Source: Pseudomonadota bacterium (GTDB taxonomy: Bacteria; Desulfobacterota; Desulfobacteria; Desulfobacterales; JAHIVH01). From it: a DNA stretch of 53,230 nucleotides. The stretch covers positions 1 to 53,230 of the forward strand of contig JAHIVH010000118.1 in assembly GCA_018816735.1 (NCBI GenBank). The letters are read 5' to 3'. Below, piece after piece: positions 17,232 to 27,400 of the stretch. Each line of letters opens with the position of its first letter. Positions within the stretch are counted from its first letter, which is position 1. The notes under the pieces are model-generated. The model had not been told where the DNA came from and searched no databases. It was given only the letters and a program-made list of their open reading frames with translations. The position numbers and the translations under genes are program-made.

Positions 17232-18443
17232 TTATTGATAGATATCTTGTTCAAGCATGGAAATTTTTTGTAAAGCATGTTTGACCCGCGAAAAATCGAT
17301 GCATTCCTGTTCCAGGCGGAGGCTCTGCGCATATCGATCGCTTTTAAGATCATCATACAGCCGGGCTTCTTCAGGAGAGAGACGCATCAATTCACGGTTT
17401 GTGGGGGCTTTTTCCGATCCCCAGAGGAGACGATGGGAAAGAAGCGTTTCCTCATCCATGAGGAAGGATCGGGTATGGGGAAAATAGTGCCGGATCTGGT
17501 CGAGCATGGCAAATCCGTGGGTGTCGATATCCCCCCAGTACCAGATGGTTTTGTCTTTCAGCCAGCTCACGTCTGAAAGGGCGTTCAACCCATACCCCAG
17601 GCCAAAAACAACCAGTGCATAGGGGAAGGAAGGAAACGAAAGCCCGTTGATATCGTTTTCCACAATAAATACCGTATCCGGCTGGAGGGATAGTTTTTTG
17701 AAGTCATCAACCGGGATCTCCAGATCGGACAGGCCCATGATGTAATGGCTTGAATCCAGAATGCGGAACCGGATGCGCGAGGGCTTTGGGAGAAAACCAA
17801 AACGTTTTTCAAAGGAGAAAGCCCCGTCAGGCAGCTCATTGACTGCGCCAGGCGGCAGAAGATGGTCCAGAAGTTTGGTGAGCCAGGGCTTATGCTGTTC
17901 GATGAATTTGGTGTCCACTCCCGGAATCCCCAGCTGGCGCAGGTAGATCATCGGTCGGGGATGCTGTTTCAAGAAGGATAAAATGGCCGACAGTTCCGTC
18001 CATTTACCGTCATGGGCAATAACGTCAAGGGGTTTTTCGATCAGCACCACTTTCAGTTCTGGAAATTCAGCAGTAATTCGTTTGTAAAGATTAAAAAATT
18101 TTTCGGCGTCTCCGGATTTTCCCAGATAGGAGAAAATGGCCTCCAACCGTTTGAACACCACGGCCACCGGTATCCTGTTTCGTCCCAGGGTCCGGTGATT
18201 GATCTCCCGCCACTCCAGGTCATAGCCTTTTGGGCCGTCTTTTTTTGAATGGCCAGTCAGATGGGTGATCCACTGTCGGACCGCTTCAAACTCGTCCGTT
18301 AGTTCGGATGTATTTGGATGTTTCAGGGGGATTCTAAGTGGTAAAAATGGTTCATCGGAAACAAGATGGGCCAGAAAAATCCCCTTGTCCCATTTCTTCT
18401 GAAGGCGGGTTCGGATATCCGGGTTCCGGGTCCAGGGTTTCAT
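17232..18443 (-). CDS. jetD: Wadjet subunit JetD (Toprim-like nuclease)
   Basis: 403 residues with the DUF3322 N-terminus and DUF2220 C-terminus known for JetD. Toprim-type acidic residues are visible: E262 in FIVENDINGL and D305/D307 in WYWGDIDTHGF, so the nuclease site looks intact. In Wadjet, JetD binds and cleaves circular DNA such as plasmids after the JetABC motor has extruded it. The start overlaps the jetC stop by 4 nt (18440-18443), and it is the last gene of the operon. Confidence 0.92.
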   Translation of the reverse strand: MKPWTRNPDIRTRLQKKWDKGIFLAHLVSDEPFLPLRIPLKHPNTSELTDEFEAVRQWITHLTGHSKKDGPKGYDLEWREINHRTLGRNRIPVAVVFKRLEAIFSYLGKSGDAEKFFNLYKRITAEFPELKVVLIEKPLDVIAHDGKWTELSAILSFLKQHPRPMIYLRQLGIPGVDTKFIEQHKPWLTKLLDHLLPPGAVNELPDGAFSFEKRFGFLPKPSRIRFRILDSSHYIMGLSDLEIPVDDFKKLSLQPDTVFIVENDINGLSFPSFPYALVVFGLGYGLNALSDVSWLKDKTIWYWGDIDTHGFAMLDQIRHYFPHTRSFLMDEETLLSHRLLWGSEKAPTNRELMRLSPEEARLYDDLKSDRYAQSLRLEQECIDFSRVKHALQKISMLEQDIYQ

Positions 18444-21400
18444 CCGTGTTTCTCCTCCCGCTCTTTTTGATATTCCTCAACCGTCATATTCCGCAACTGG
18501 GCCACACGACCGTCATGACTGTACACCAATCCCACACCGGAGACAAAAGGCTCGATGATATGAATTTTCTGGAGCGGGGTGACGATCAGCAGTTGAAGGT
18601 TGAGCTTTTTGAACAATTCCAGGCTATACTGGGTGGAGTCATCAGACCCTCTGCCAAAGGCTTCGTCAATGGCCACGAACCGGAAGCTTCTGGACCGGAT
18701 GGCGCCCCATTCCAGGCCGAACTGATACGCAAGACTGGCCGCCAGAACCGTATAGGCCAGCTTTTCTTTCTGACCGCCGGATTTGCCGCCCGAATCGGTG
18801 TAATGTTCGTGCTCACTGTCATCTTCCCGCCAGCGTTCGGATGCGGCAAAAACAAACCAGTTCCTCACATCCGTGACTTTCCGGGTCCATCGTTTATCCA
18901 TGTCGCTTGTTCCTTCGCGTCCCCGGAACCGCTCGATCACTGCACGAACCTGGATGAATTTACTTTCCGAGTAGTGATCCTCATCCGAACCGGTTAGTGC
19001 CCCTTCGGTGCAGGCCCGCAACTGCTGCTGAAAATCCCTGATGTCCATATCCGGGTTCAGTTGGGCTTCTAAGACAATATACCTTCCCGGATTGTATTCA
19101 ATGTCACTCAATGACTTGTTGATGCGGTCGATGCGCTCTTTAATGGTCTCCCGCTCCCGGAACAGCTGGGACTGGAAATTGGCCACTTCCCGGATGGTGT
19201 TTTCATTTAATAACTCCTTGAATCGTTTTTCAAACCGGGGGAGGTTATCTTCCTCCAACTGCTTCAGCATGGTTTCGTATTCCGCGGCTGATGAAACCGA
19301 ATCGTCCACTTCCCGGGTTTCAAGGGGATAATCCCTTCTGTAACCATGCATGGCCTTGATGATACGGTCCTCAATCATCCTGATCTCTTTGTCGGCTTTG
19401 TCAATCTGCCCCTGAAGCAGTTTCCGCATCTCTTTTTCCTTGAGAGAGCAAGCCTCCACGGTAAGCATGTGTTTCTCCATTGATTTGACCCGGATGGCCT
19501 CCAGTTTTTTGAAGAGAATTATTTTTTGTGCATCTTCCATGGCCATATTGGCCAGTTCCTTTTCGCATTCTCTGATATCGGCCTTTGACTGTCTCTGTTT
19601 TTCCTCATTTTTTGACCGGACATCCCTGATCTTTTCAAGTGATTTTTCCGTAATCCCGATTTTCTCTTCCGTGCCTTTGAGCTGCTGTTCAAGCGCTCTC
19701 AATATGTCTGATGTGGCTTCAAGTCTCTTTTTCTCCTCTTCCAGTCGGGAGATATCACGCGCAATCGTCTGCCAGTCCAGATCGCTGAAGTCCAAGAACT
19801 CGCCTATCTGAATGAGGGTTGTCAGATTTTGTTGAATATCTCGTTTTGATTGATCCAGGTGTGCAAGCGTCCGGGCAGTCGCCTGCATTTTTTCTTCCAG
19901 CTCCTGTTGCCTCTTTTTCAAGGTCTTTATTTTGGCCTCATTGCTCCATCCCAGAATGTAATGGCTTCGATCCTTGATATCCCGCCGGTCGTCTTTTTCA
20001 TGGCGTTTCCCGCCGGATTTGATCTGGCCCTGGATCGTGACCGCCTGAGGCTCTCTTTTGAACTGGTTGAGATCCATACAACAGGCATAGTTAAATCGCT
20101 GTATCAGCTCTTTTTCGATCCAGAAATAAAATTCGGAATCGGGTTTGATCGAAAGTTTTTTCACCAATGCGTCCGGATGCAGATCAGTGAGGGATTCTTT
20201 CTCACCCATTCTGACCAGGTAGTAGACCAGTCGGCCTTTAAGCCTTGTGCTGTCTACCCAGGTAGCCACATCTCTGTAGTAACTCTCCGATACCAGAAGC
20301 GACAATCCGAAACTGTGCAACAATCGTTCTGCTGCCCCTTCCCAGATCCGTTCGTCTTCCCGCACCTGAATCAATTCCCCTGCAAAAGGCATGGCGTCCT
20401 CTTCAAGGTTCAGATGGGCGCAAAGCTCCTGACGGATACGGATCTGCCGGGTATTGATATTACTCTTTCGCTGTAAAAGCGATTCCAGTTCCTGAGACAG
20501 CTCGGTCCAGTCGCTTTTCAACTCCCTGAAGGCCACTTCATTATCGGTTCTCTGATTTTGAACGGCAGCCTCTTTTTCCTCACAAAGGGCCCGGTTTTCG
20601 CGAACCTTTTTTACGTTTACGTCAAATGCGTCCTGGGTGGCGGCATGGCTGAAGGACAGAGACTCGGCCAGCGTTCTATATCGCTCTGCCTGTTTCATCC
20701 GCTTTTCTTTTAAAAGGCGGTATCGTTCTATCTCCGACCGGATGCGTTCAAGCCGGTCCCCGCCGTTTTCAGAAATAGCCCGTTTCAGATCATCGCGTTC
20801 GTTCAACTGGTCACGCCGTTTTTGGTCGAGGGTTCTGATTTTAGTTTCAAGTTGTCCATGTTCTTCGATCAGATGATCCAGGCGTTTTTTCAAGAGCACT
20901 TTTTTATGAAACGCAAAAAACGGGACCAGGGCATCCCGGCAGTTTCGCATGTCGTTCCGGTTTTCCGTCAGCACGATCTGTTCTTTACAGTCCACGACCA
21001 GAGGAGTCAACCGCTCAATCTGGTCTTTTGCCTTGATCACCGAGTCATGGGCACGGTTAAGGTCGTCAAAATGGTGTATCAGGGCATCTATTCGGGGCTG
21101 GACATCAAAGGCTTCAAGCATGTGTTCTCTGACGAAATCCGTCAGGTTGCCCACGGATTTCATGGATACGGTCTGATGAAAAAGAGAAAGGGCCTGTTCG
21201 TTTTCAATGCCAAAGCGGCGGCGGAAGGCTGCGCCGTATTTGGGAAAGGTGTCAAAGATTTCAACGGAAGGCCGTTTTCGGAGCTGTTTTTTCAGCTTTC
21301 CGATATCCGGCCCGAAATTCGAAAAGTGTTCGGCGATGGTCAATGCGTGGTCAGAAACCAGATAAAACCGTTCGGGCTGGCCCTGGCTTTCCTTGATCCA

Positions 21401-21814
21401 GAAGACCTGTGCAAGGGTCACTTCCTTTCCATAGCCTTCATTTTTGAATATGCCAAGAATCACCGAAAAGCTGTTGTGATCCCGCAATGCCACAGATTTG
21501 GATGCATGGCCGATGTCGCTCCTCTCGGACTTGAAATACCCCAATACATAAGACCGCAGGCTGCGCTCTTTTGTATCGGCTCCCGCTGCTTTATTGTAGG
21601 CAATGCGGTTGGCCGGGACCAGAAGCGTTGTCACCGCATCCACCAGCGTGGATTTTCCTGAACCGATATCTCCGGTCAGCAGACTGTTTTTACCATTCAG
21701 GCCAAGACGCCAGACTTCTTTATGAAAGGTGCCCCAGTTGTAAACCTCAAGGGTATGGAGTCTGAAACCGGCCAGCACATCACGTTGTGAAAAATCGATG
21801 CGTTGTTCTTCCAT
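18440..21814 (-). CDS. jetC: Wadjet subunit JetC (SMC/MukB-like ATPase)
   Basis: This 1124-residue protein has an SMC layout: an N-terminal head with Walker A TGDIGSGKSTLVDA (about 47-60), long charged coiled coils (about 230-480 and 600-870) around a hinge-like region, and a C-terminal head with the ABC signature GGKSGGQKEKLAY and Walker B RFVAIDEAFGRGSDDS. JetC is the loop-extruding ATPase that drives Wadjet along plasmid DNA. Motor motifs look complete. The start abuts the jetB stop at 21814. Confidence 0.93.
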   Translation of the reverse strand: MEEQRIDFSQRDVLAGFRLHTLEVYNWGTFHKEVWRLGLNGKNSLLTGDIGSGKSTLVDAVTTLLVPANRIAYNKAAGADTKERSLRSYVLGYFKSERSDIGHASKSVALRDHNSFSVILGIFKNEGYGKEVTLAQVFWIKESQGQPERFYLVSDHALTIAEHFSNFGPDIGKLKKQLRKRPSVEIFDTFPKYGAAFRRRFGIENEQALSLFHQTVSMKSVGNLTDFVREHMLEAFDVQPRIDALIHHFDDLNRAHDSVIKAKDQIERLTPLVVDCKEQIVLTENRNDMRNCRDALVPFFAFHKKVLLKKRLDHLIEEHGQLETKIRTLDQKRRDQLNERDDLKRAISENGGDRLERIRSEIERYRLLKEKRMKQAERYRTLAESLSFSHAATQDAFDVNVKKVRENRALCEEKEAAVQNQRTDNEVAFRELKSDWTELSQELESLLQRKSNINTRQIRIRQELCAHLNLEEDAMPFAGELIQVREDERIWEGAAERLLHSFGLSLLVSESYYRDVATWVDSTRLKGRLVYYLVRMGEKESLTDLHPDALVKKLSIKPDSEFYFWIEKELIQRFNYACCMDLNQFKREPQAVTIQGQIKSGGKRHEKDDRRDIKDRSHYILGWSNEAKIKTLKKRQQELEEKMQATARTLAHLDQSKRDIQQNLTTLIQIGEFLDFSDLDWQTIARDISRLEEEKKRLEATSDILRALEQQLKGTEEKIGITEKSLEKIRDVRSKNEEKQRQSKADIRECEKELANMAMEDAQKIILFKKLEAIRVKSMEKHMLTVEACSLKEKEMRKLLQGQIDKADKEIRMIEDRIIKAMHGYRRDYPLETREVDDSVSSAAEYETMLKQLEEDNLPRFEKRFKELLNENTIREVANFQSQLFRERETIKERIDRINKSLSDIEYNPGRYIVLEAQLNPDMDIRDFQQQLRACTEGALTGSDEDHYSESKFIQVRAVIERFRGREGTSDMDKRWTRKVTDVRNWFVFAASERWREDDSEHEHYTDSGGKSGGQKEKLAYTVLAASLAYQFGLEWGAIRSRSFRFVAIDEAFGRGSDDSTQYSLELFKKLNLQLLIVTPLQKIHIIEPFVSGVGLVYSHDGRVAQLRNMTVEEYQKEREEKHG

Positions 21815-22425
21815 CAGCCCTTATCCTCCGGGGCGGCTTCATCAGGAGAAGTCTGATCGATATATTCTTTAAGCCGGTTATCGAATTCAGAAAGCCACTG
21901 GGCATCCACAAAGGCTTTTACAATACGGAGCACCTCGATGGTGTCCTTCTGCCCTTTGAGGCGGCGGATAAAGCCCATGTCTGCGATTTTGTTCAGGTGG
22001 GTGTTGATCTTATCCACCATGCGGGCTTCATTTGCGGCCGTTGGAAAAAACACCTTGACGGCATCTGAAATTTCTTCAAGGGATAATATCAGGCGGCTAT
22101 CATCTCCTGTGACGTCAGTTTCAGCCAGTTTTTTTCTCAAAATTGCGATGATCAGACTCACCGGGTAGGATAACTGCCGTCTTCCCACCAGCCTGGGTAA
22201 CGGGTCTTCCCCTTCTACAGGTTCCCGGGTTCTGAGCCAGGCATATCCTTCTGACTCGTCAAGCAACAGTTCAAGGCCCATCACACGTACATAATCCCGG
22301 ATCACCACCTGACTGTCCAGAAGTTGCTCCCAGAGTTTTAAATCATTTTCCTTGACGACCACCCCCTTCATCAATGCGATCAAGGGTCTTGCCATGGTGT
22401 CAAGGGGTGTTTTTAAATCGTCCAT
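21814..22425 (-). CDS. jetB: Wadjet subunit JetB (DUF4194, kite-like)
   Basis: 203 residues, matching the DUF4194 family: MGLELLLDESEGYAWLR, then GRRQLSYPVSLIIAILRKKL and a winged-helix-like part ending VLRIVKAFVDAQW. JetB is the MukE/kite-like subunit that bridges JetA and JetC. It lies 3 nt after jetA and directly abuts jetC, giving the canonical jetABCD order. Confidence 0.9.
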   Translation of the reverse strand: MDDLKTPLDTMARPLIALMKGVVVKENDLKLWEQLLDSQVVIRDYVRVMGLELLLDESEGYAWLRTREPVEGEDPLPRLVGRRQLSYPVSLIIAILRKKLAETDVTGDDSRLILSLEEISDAVKVFFPTAANEARMVDKINTHLNKIADMGFIRRLKGQKDTIEVLRIVKAFVDAQWLSEFDNRLKEYIDQTSPDEAAPEDKG

Positions 22426-22428
22426 TTG

Positions 22429-23871
22429 TTACCTGCTGAATATGACGGCGGGGAATTCCGCCCACCGGGTTATCCCATGCCGGTCTGTCCAGGAGACCTT
22501 ATGTGTTGCCTGGTCATCGAACAGGGCTTTATCATCCTCACCGGCAATGGCGAGATACGTGACCAGTTCGGCCAGTCCTTTTTCCAGAGGAGATTCTTTT
22601 AAAATATCTGCAAGCGTTACCTGATCCCTGTCCTGAAGGGCTTTCTGGATCATTCTCTTCAGCCGTGATTTATCAACAAATACCGGCGTATATAACATGT
22701 CCGAGGGAACCTCCGAGCCGTCTCCTATCCGCACTTCTCCATCAATCACAGGTTTGACCGGTGCCTTGTAAAGCGGTCGTTCCATGGGAAGCACTACCTG
22801 GGGAAACGTATCGTCCATTTCCATGAAATTTTTGTCCGGCATTTGATTCCTTACCAGAACGGCATGGCTTTCGATGCTCTGGATCACCTGCATGATCCGC
22901 CTGTTTTCAAGATAGGCCTGGTCATCCAGATAGCGTCTCAATTGACCGGATAATTTGGCAACGGTTCTCTGGGTATGTTCCCCGGCTTCCAGCCAGTCGT
23001 AGTGGATTCGTTTCAGGCGCATATCCGGTGCCATGGCTTTTACGGCGTTTAGCTCAAATACCTTATGAAGAAGCATTGAAAGCTCCTCCTGTTTTGCCGG
23101 TGACATCAACAGATCCCAGAAAGCATTGAAACTTTTTCCCTGATCTGATTCGGCGATCACATCCCTTTCCCCGAAAAAATCTTCCAGAAGTGCTCCCTTG
23201 CTCCCTTCCCACAAGGCGATCTGTTCCCTGACCTTCTGATCCAGGTTCCTGAAATTGTATTCCACTTCGCGGAAATCACTTAACAATTCCCTGGCTGTTT
23301 TGTTGATTTGCTGAAAGCGGTCTTTTAATGCCGTATCGTCCAGCACATCCAGATGCCCGGAACGGACCCGATCAAGCTCTCTTTCGATCTCGGCTTTTCG
23401 CTTTTCAAGCTCCCGGATGCGTGCCTCAGCATCAGCTTCCGAGCCTTCCACCATCTGGCGCAGCAGTTCAAACACCGTCATGAGCCGGGATTCGGTTCCG
23501 ATAAATGGCCGCTGAACCAGATTTTCAAGCCAGGCCACCGCCTTTTCAACCGCCGGCATCAGATCATAGTGAACCTCGTCCGATCCCTGGGGATAGAATT
23601 TTCTGAGCCAGCCCTTGTCATCGCTTGCCCAGTCATCCAGATAGGCTTCGGCGCTTCTTGGAAACGCATTTTCCCCTTCACTCTGACGAAGCCCATACAG
23701 GTAATCCTCAAGGGCGGAGGAAAGGTCTGCCCGGCTTAAGGTTCGCATATTGGGTATGATAAATATTTTATGAAGAAAAGCGGCGATCAGGGGACTGTGA
23801 TCTGCCACCAACAGCCGCCATGCCGGATGTGTTTTCCTCAATGTAACAAGTGTTGAATAGTCAAAAACCAT
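22429..23871 (-). CDS. jetA: Wadjet subunit JetA (DUF3375, kleisin-like)
   Basis: 480 residues. The start MVFDYSTLVTLRKTHPAWRLL and the following ADHSPLIAAFLHKIF fit the DUF3375 (type I JetA) family, equivalent to the MukF kleisin. A helical, charged middle part (about 150-230, IRELEKRKAEIEREL) would be the linker contacting JetC. It is the first gene of jetABCD and starts at ATG 23871, with no gene upstream on that strand. The intergenic space to the divergent gene at 24014 is 142 bp, and should hold its promoter, which I could not define. Confidence 0.9.
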   Translation of the reverse strand: MVFDYSTLVTLRKTHPAWRLLVADHSPLIAAFLHKIFIIPNMRTLSRADLSSALEDYLYGLRQSEGENAFPRSAEAYLDDWASDDKGWLRKFYPQGSDEVHYDLMPAVEKAVAWLENLVQRPFIGTESRLMTVFELLRQMVEGSEADAEARIRELEKRKAEIERELDRVRSGHLDVLDDTALKDRFQQINKTARELLSDFREVEYNFRNLDQKVREQIALWEGSKGALLEDFFGERDVIAESDQGKSFNAFWDLLMSPAKQEELSMLLHKVFELNAVKAMAPDMRLKRIHYDWLEAGEHTQRTVAKLSGQLRRYLDDQAYLENRRIMQVIQSIESHAVLVRNQMPDKNFMEMDDTFPQVVLPMERPLYKAPVKPVIDGEVRIGDGSEVPSDMLYTPVFVDKSRLKRMIQKALQDRDQVTLADILKESPLEKGLAELVTYLAIAGEDDKALFDDQATHKVSWTDRHGITRWAEFPAVIFSR

Positions 23872-23926
23872 GCTGCGTTATTTCTTTAAATGATGACATT
23901 TCCCCATGGATTCGTTTTACCCGTGC

Positions 23927-23956
23927 TTGACAATCAAGGCGCAACCATTTTATGGT
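23927..23956 (+). promoter_or_regulatory. Putative promoter of the small membrane protein gene
   Basis: TTGACA (23927-23932) is followed after 18 bases by TATGGT (23951-23956), about 60 nt upstream of the ATG at 24014. It lies in the divergent spacer between jetA and this gene. Confidence 0.4.
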
Positions 23957-24013
23957 TCAGGCGTTTGATCATGTCAACACTAAATAATAATCGATCACAG
24001 GAGAAACCAAAAT

Positions 24014-24436
24014 ATGCAGGATAAACAAACCCTTATCGAAATCTGGTATGCAGGCCTCAATGACGCGTTCCGGAAGACGCGTGGTCCTATGGCTACCGCA
24101 GGCTGTCATGACCGCCCTCAAATCCGGTTGTTCTATTATGGCTTGGTAGGCATGGTCTTCATATCAATGAGTGTTGGATTGATCATTGTCATCCCTTTTC
24201 TGAAAGAGATCATATGGCTCGCCGGGATTTGCGCTGTTGTGGCAATGGTAACACTTTATCAGGCGGTGACTTTTTTCAGGGCTTTTATTCAAGTCAAACA
24301 GGCGGTCGATCAGGGGAAAGACACCGATTATGCCGATCCTTTACGCTTCAAGGTCATGGAACAGGCCCTTTCATGGGGTATTAAGAAAGGCATTGTCATG
24401 CATCGTGAAGGGAAATATGAAATGAAACAGGGATAA
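24014..24436 (+). CDS. Small membrane protein, two predicted TM segments, function unknown
   Basis: 140 residues, no family recognised. Two hydrophobic stretches, LVGMVFISMSVGLIIVIPFL (about 44-63) and IIWLAGICAVVAMVTLY (about 66-83), form a hairpin; the N- and C-terminal parts are hydrophilic. RBS AGGAG lies about 10 nt before the ATG. It is a single-gene unit, with a promoter upstream and a strong bidirectional terminator right after the stop. The ends are not Wadjet-like, so I do not count it as part of the defence island. Confidence 0.6.
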   Translation: MQDKQTLIEIWYAGLNDAFRKTRGPMATAGCHDRPQIRLFYYGLVGMVFISMSVGLIIVIPFLKEIIWLAGICAVVAMVTLYQAVTFFRAFIQVKQAVDQGKDTDYADPLRFKVMEQALSWGIKKGIVMHREGKYEMKQG

Positions 24437-24475
24437 AAAAAAGAGCGCCCCATACTACAAGAGGCGCTCTTTTTT
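24436..24475. terminator. Strong bidirectional intrinsic terminator
   Basis: A perfect GC-rich stem (AAAGAGCGCC / GGCGCTCTTT, 24440-24449 with 24462-24471) flanks a 12-nt loop and is bordered by A-run on one side and T-run on the other. It ends the small membrane protein gene (+) and, read on the other strand, the large surface-protein gene that stops at 24498. Confidence 0.85.
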
Positions 24476-24497
24476 ATTAAAATCCTTTATGGACGAT

Positions 24498-27400
24498 TTA
24501 TTTCTTTTTACGCATCAACGCTGTTTCCTTATCCGGGACTTTGGGCAGATATTTGAACGCTTTTATCAATGATGGGGCCTTGGTTGTGGCCACACTGACT
24601 TCAAACGTATAATACTTGCTGACCCCTGGCACCAGATCTTCCCCGGAGGTGGCATCACCCGAAACGGTTCCCACACCTGAAAAACTGATGGAATAGGTAC
24701 CCACACTGTCCGGCGCTTCAACGCCCAGAAGCATGGCCGTGTGACTTCCGGCGGAAAGGCTCATTGTATAGACGTCGGTGTAATCGGAATCACTTGCATA
24801 CATGGTTCCTTTATACACGCCATCCACATAGAGCGCAAACGCATCATCCTTGGCACCGCCATTGTCTGAGACTGTGACCACGATATCGCCCTGGATCACT
24901 TCATAGGTGACTGTATTCGACCAGTCAGACCAGGTTCCGTCAAAGCGGCTTCTTGCTTTCACATCGTATTCACCTGTGGTAAGCGAGTTGGGAATGACAA
25001 TCTTCAGAGCGGTTTCCGAAGCACTGCTGATCAATGCCGTGCCTGGTCCCACCATGACCTCGTTGTCTGAAATAATATTGCTGAAGCCAGCCCCATACAC
25101 CGTGGCCGGAACACCTGAGCCACCTTGATCCGGAGAAATCGAACTGATTTCGACTTTGGTGACGATTTCCACGGCATCCTCTTTTGTCACCGTGGAAGAA
25201 GCGATGTTTTTCGGGTGAAGTACCGTGACATCGAGCGGTCCCTCGGTGTACTCATCCAGGAACCATCCCGGAACCGTTACGCTCATCTTGGTGCCGTCTC
25301 CGCTGATATAATCAGGTTCATTGGTGGTTTCATACCCTTTATTGTCTGTGAATGTGATTCGCGGACGATAGGTGGTTGTGAATACATAGCCTGAAACAAT
25401 CTCCCCAAAGCCCAATCCTTTGATCAGGAATTTTTTATCCTTTCCGTCCGGCTTGACTTTAGAGGGTTCGACGGAGTCGATCTGCAAGGGGAATTTTACG
25501 TTAAAGTCAATCACACTGTCTGTCCGGATGAGATCGTCTACGGCCTTTCCAGCGTTGACGCCATTGCTGACATGGCCTGCTGCGTCATAGGCTGCACTGA
25601 CCCAGCCCAGGCCCGGTATGAGTTTCACGCCGATCTTGGCAGCAAGCTTTTTAATGGCTTCTTCGGCAAACCCGGCACCATAACGGACGGCGATTGCCTT
25701 GGTAATGGGGCCTGGAGGGGCACTGGACAGATCCTGCCACAAGGCCATAACGAGCCCTTTCACACCATCCGCGACATTTCCTTGAGCAAAATCGTCGATA
25801 ATACCGGGCATGCCAAGGGCATTGTTCAAAATGATACTGGCCAGGTCTCCGGGGTTCATCTTGACAGAGATTACCGATGAAATCGGTGGCCAAAGCACCC
25901 GCTCAACAACTGTTCGAACAACCAGCCATTTATAAATATCCGTGCTGGCGGCGATTTTGGGATCATATGCCTTGTCAGATCCGGGGGTCACCACCTGGAC
26001 CGTGCAGTTCTGTCCTTTTGGCTGTGTGAAGCTCGAAGTGGCGGCCCAGAACAGAAGGCCATAACCCTGAGGACCTGCCATGCCTCGAATTCCTGAGATG
26101 TGGGGCTGTAATACCTTGCCGTTTGAGGCCGTAATTTTTACAGACATATAAAGCTGGGTATCGTTTTCAACCGATACATTGCCATCATCGCCTGCGGTCA
26201 CCATAATGTCATCCACTTCCGTCGGTGTGATGGTCGCGTCAGACAGTGCTCTCAACTGCTTGCTTAAACTGGCGGCAAGACTGACTGCCGGCGTAAGCGT
26301 TTGGTCGGAAATCCCATCGGAAATCGCTTCTGCAGCCGCTGTGATAGCGGTTTTCATCTTTTTCGTGATATCCGAATTATTTTTGTTCAACACATACGGA
26401 TCTTTTGCAAGTTTGGTTTCCAAAAGGCTCCCTAAATCAGTGATCTCCGAAAGACCCTGCAGTAGGGTTTTTGCTGACCCTAAGCTGGTTTCGCTCACAA
26501 GGCCCTGAACGCCTATGGCATCCCATACCAGAGCCAGAGCCGTGCTTTGGCTGTTGAGGGTAATAGAGTAATCGCCGGGAAGGGATATCGCTTCCAGGAA
26601 AACCGCATAGGTATAGGTGGACGCATTTGTGTCCTCAACCATAGCCGTAACGGTGGTCGGGCCGTTGTATGCACCTGTGGTGGTGAAATATCCTGATGAA
26701 TCCGGATTGATTTCAGTATCCGGAGACAATGCCCAGGAGACATCAAGCGAAGTCATACTTACGGAACTGCCGACAGGAAGGGTAATGGAGCCTGAAAACG
26801 ATCGCGCCAGATCCACCCAGATCACATTGGAAGAACCGCCTGATCCTGACACATATGCATCCCCCCGTTTTGCACCATAGGGAATGTAAACGGTAAAGGA
26901 TGTTGCTGACCCATAGCTGTTGGAGGAAGTGGTCGACGCTTCAGAAAAATATACCGTCAGGGTGTCGTTCAGGTTTAAACCGGTAAAGGTCACTGACCCA
27001 CTTCCTGCGTTAACTGTGACATCTGTCAAAATCGGCGCGTTCGAAGCCGGGATAACCACTCCCAAAGAATTGGAATAGGTTCCGCCTGATGCAATGAACA
27101 CTTCAACCAGGCCGCTTGCAAAATCCGAAGGCCAGGTAAAGGTGAGCGTATCCGTATCGATGGTTGTGGGATTCAGGTTGATGACGCCATTTTCCCCCCG
27201 GATGGTGATCCAGGTCGAGGTGGTTGCGGATGGAAGATTTGCGCCATAAATGGTTACGGAATCGTCTGAACGGGCCACATTGTCCGTGCCGACCGTGTTG
27301 TTATATAGCCGATCAATGGACATGATTTCTTCGTCATCGGATAAATCCGCCGAGGTCAGGGCCGTGAGACGGTCATTGTCATTTACGTCAAGAATGCCGT

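Noticed and set aside
13678..23871. DISARM or BREX reading of the defence island
   Set aside because: No methylase, PLD nuclease (DrmC), DUF1998 (DrmB), PglZ or BrxC is present; the SNF2 gene and its partner do not match these systems, and the other four genes are clearly Wadjet.
23881..24013. jetA promoter in the divergent spacer
   Set aside because: I found no minus-strand TTGACA/TATAAT pair at proper spacing; only the plus-strand promoter for the small gene is supportable.
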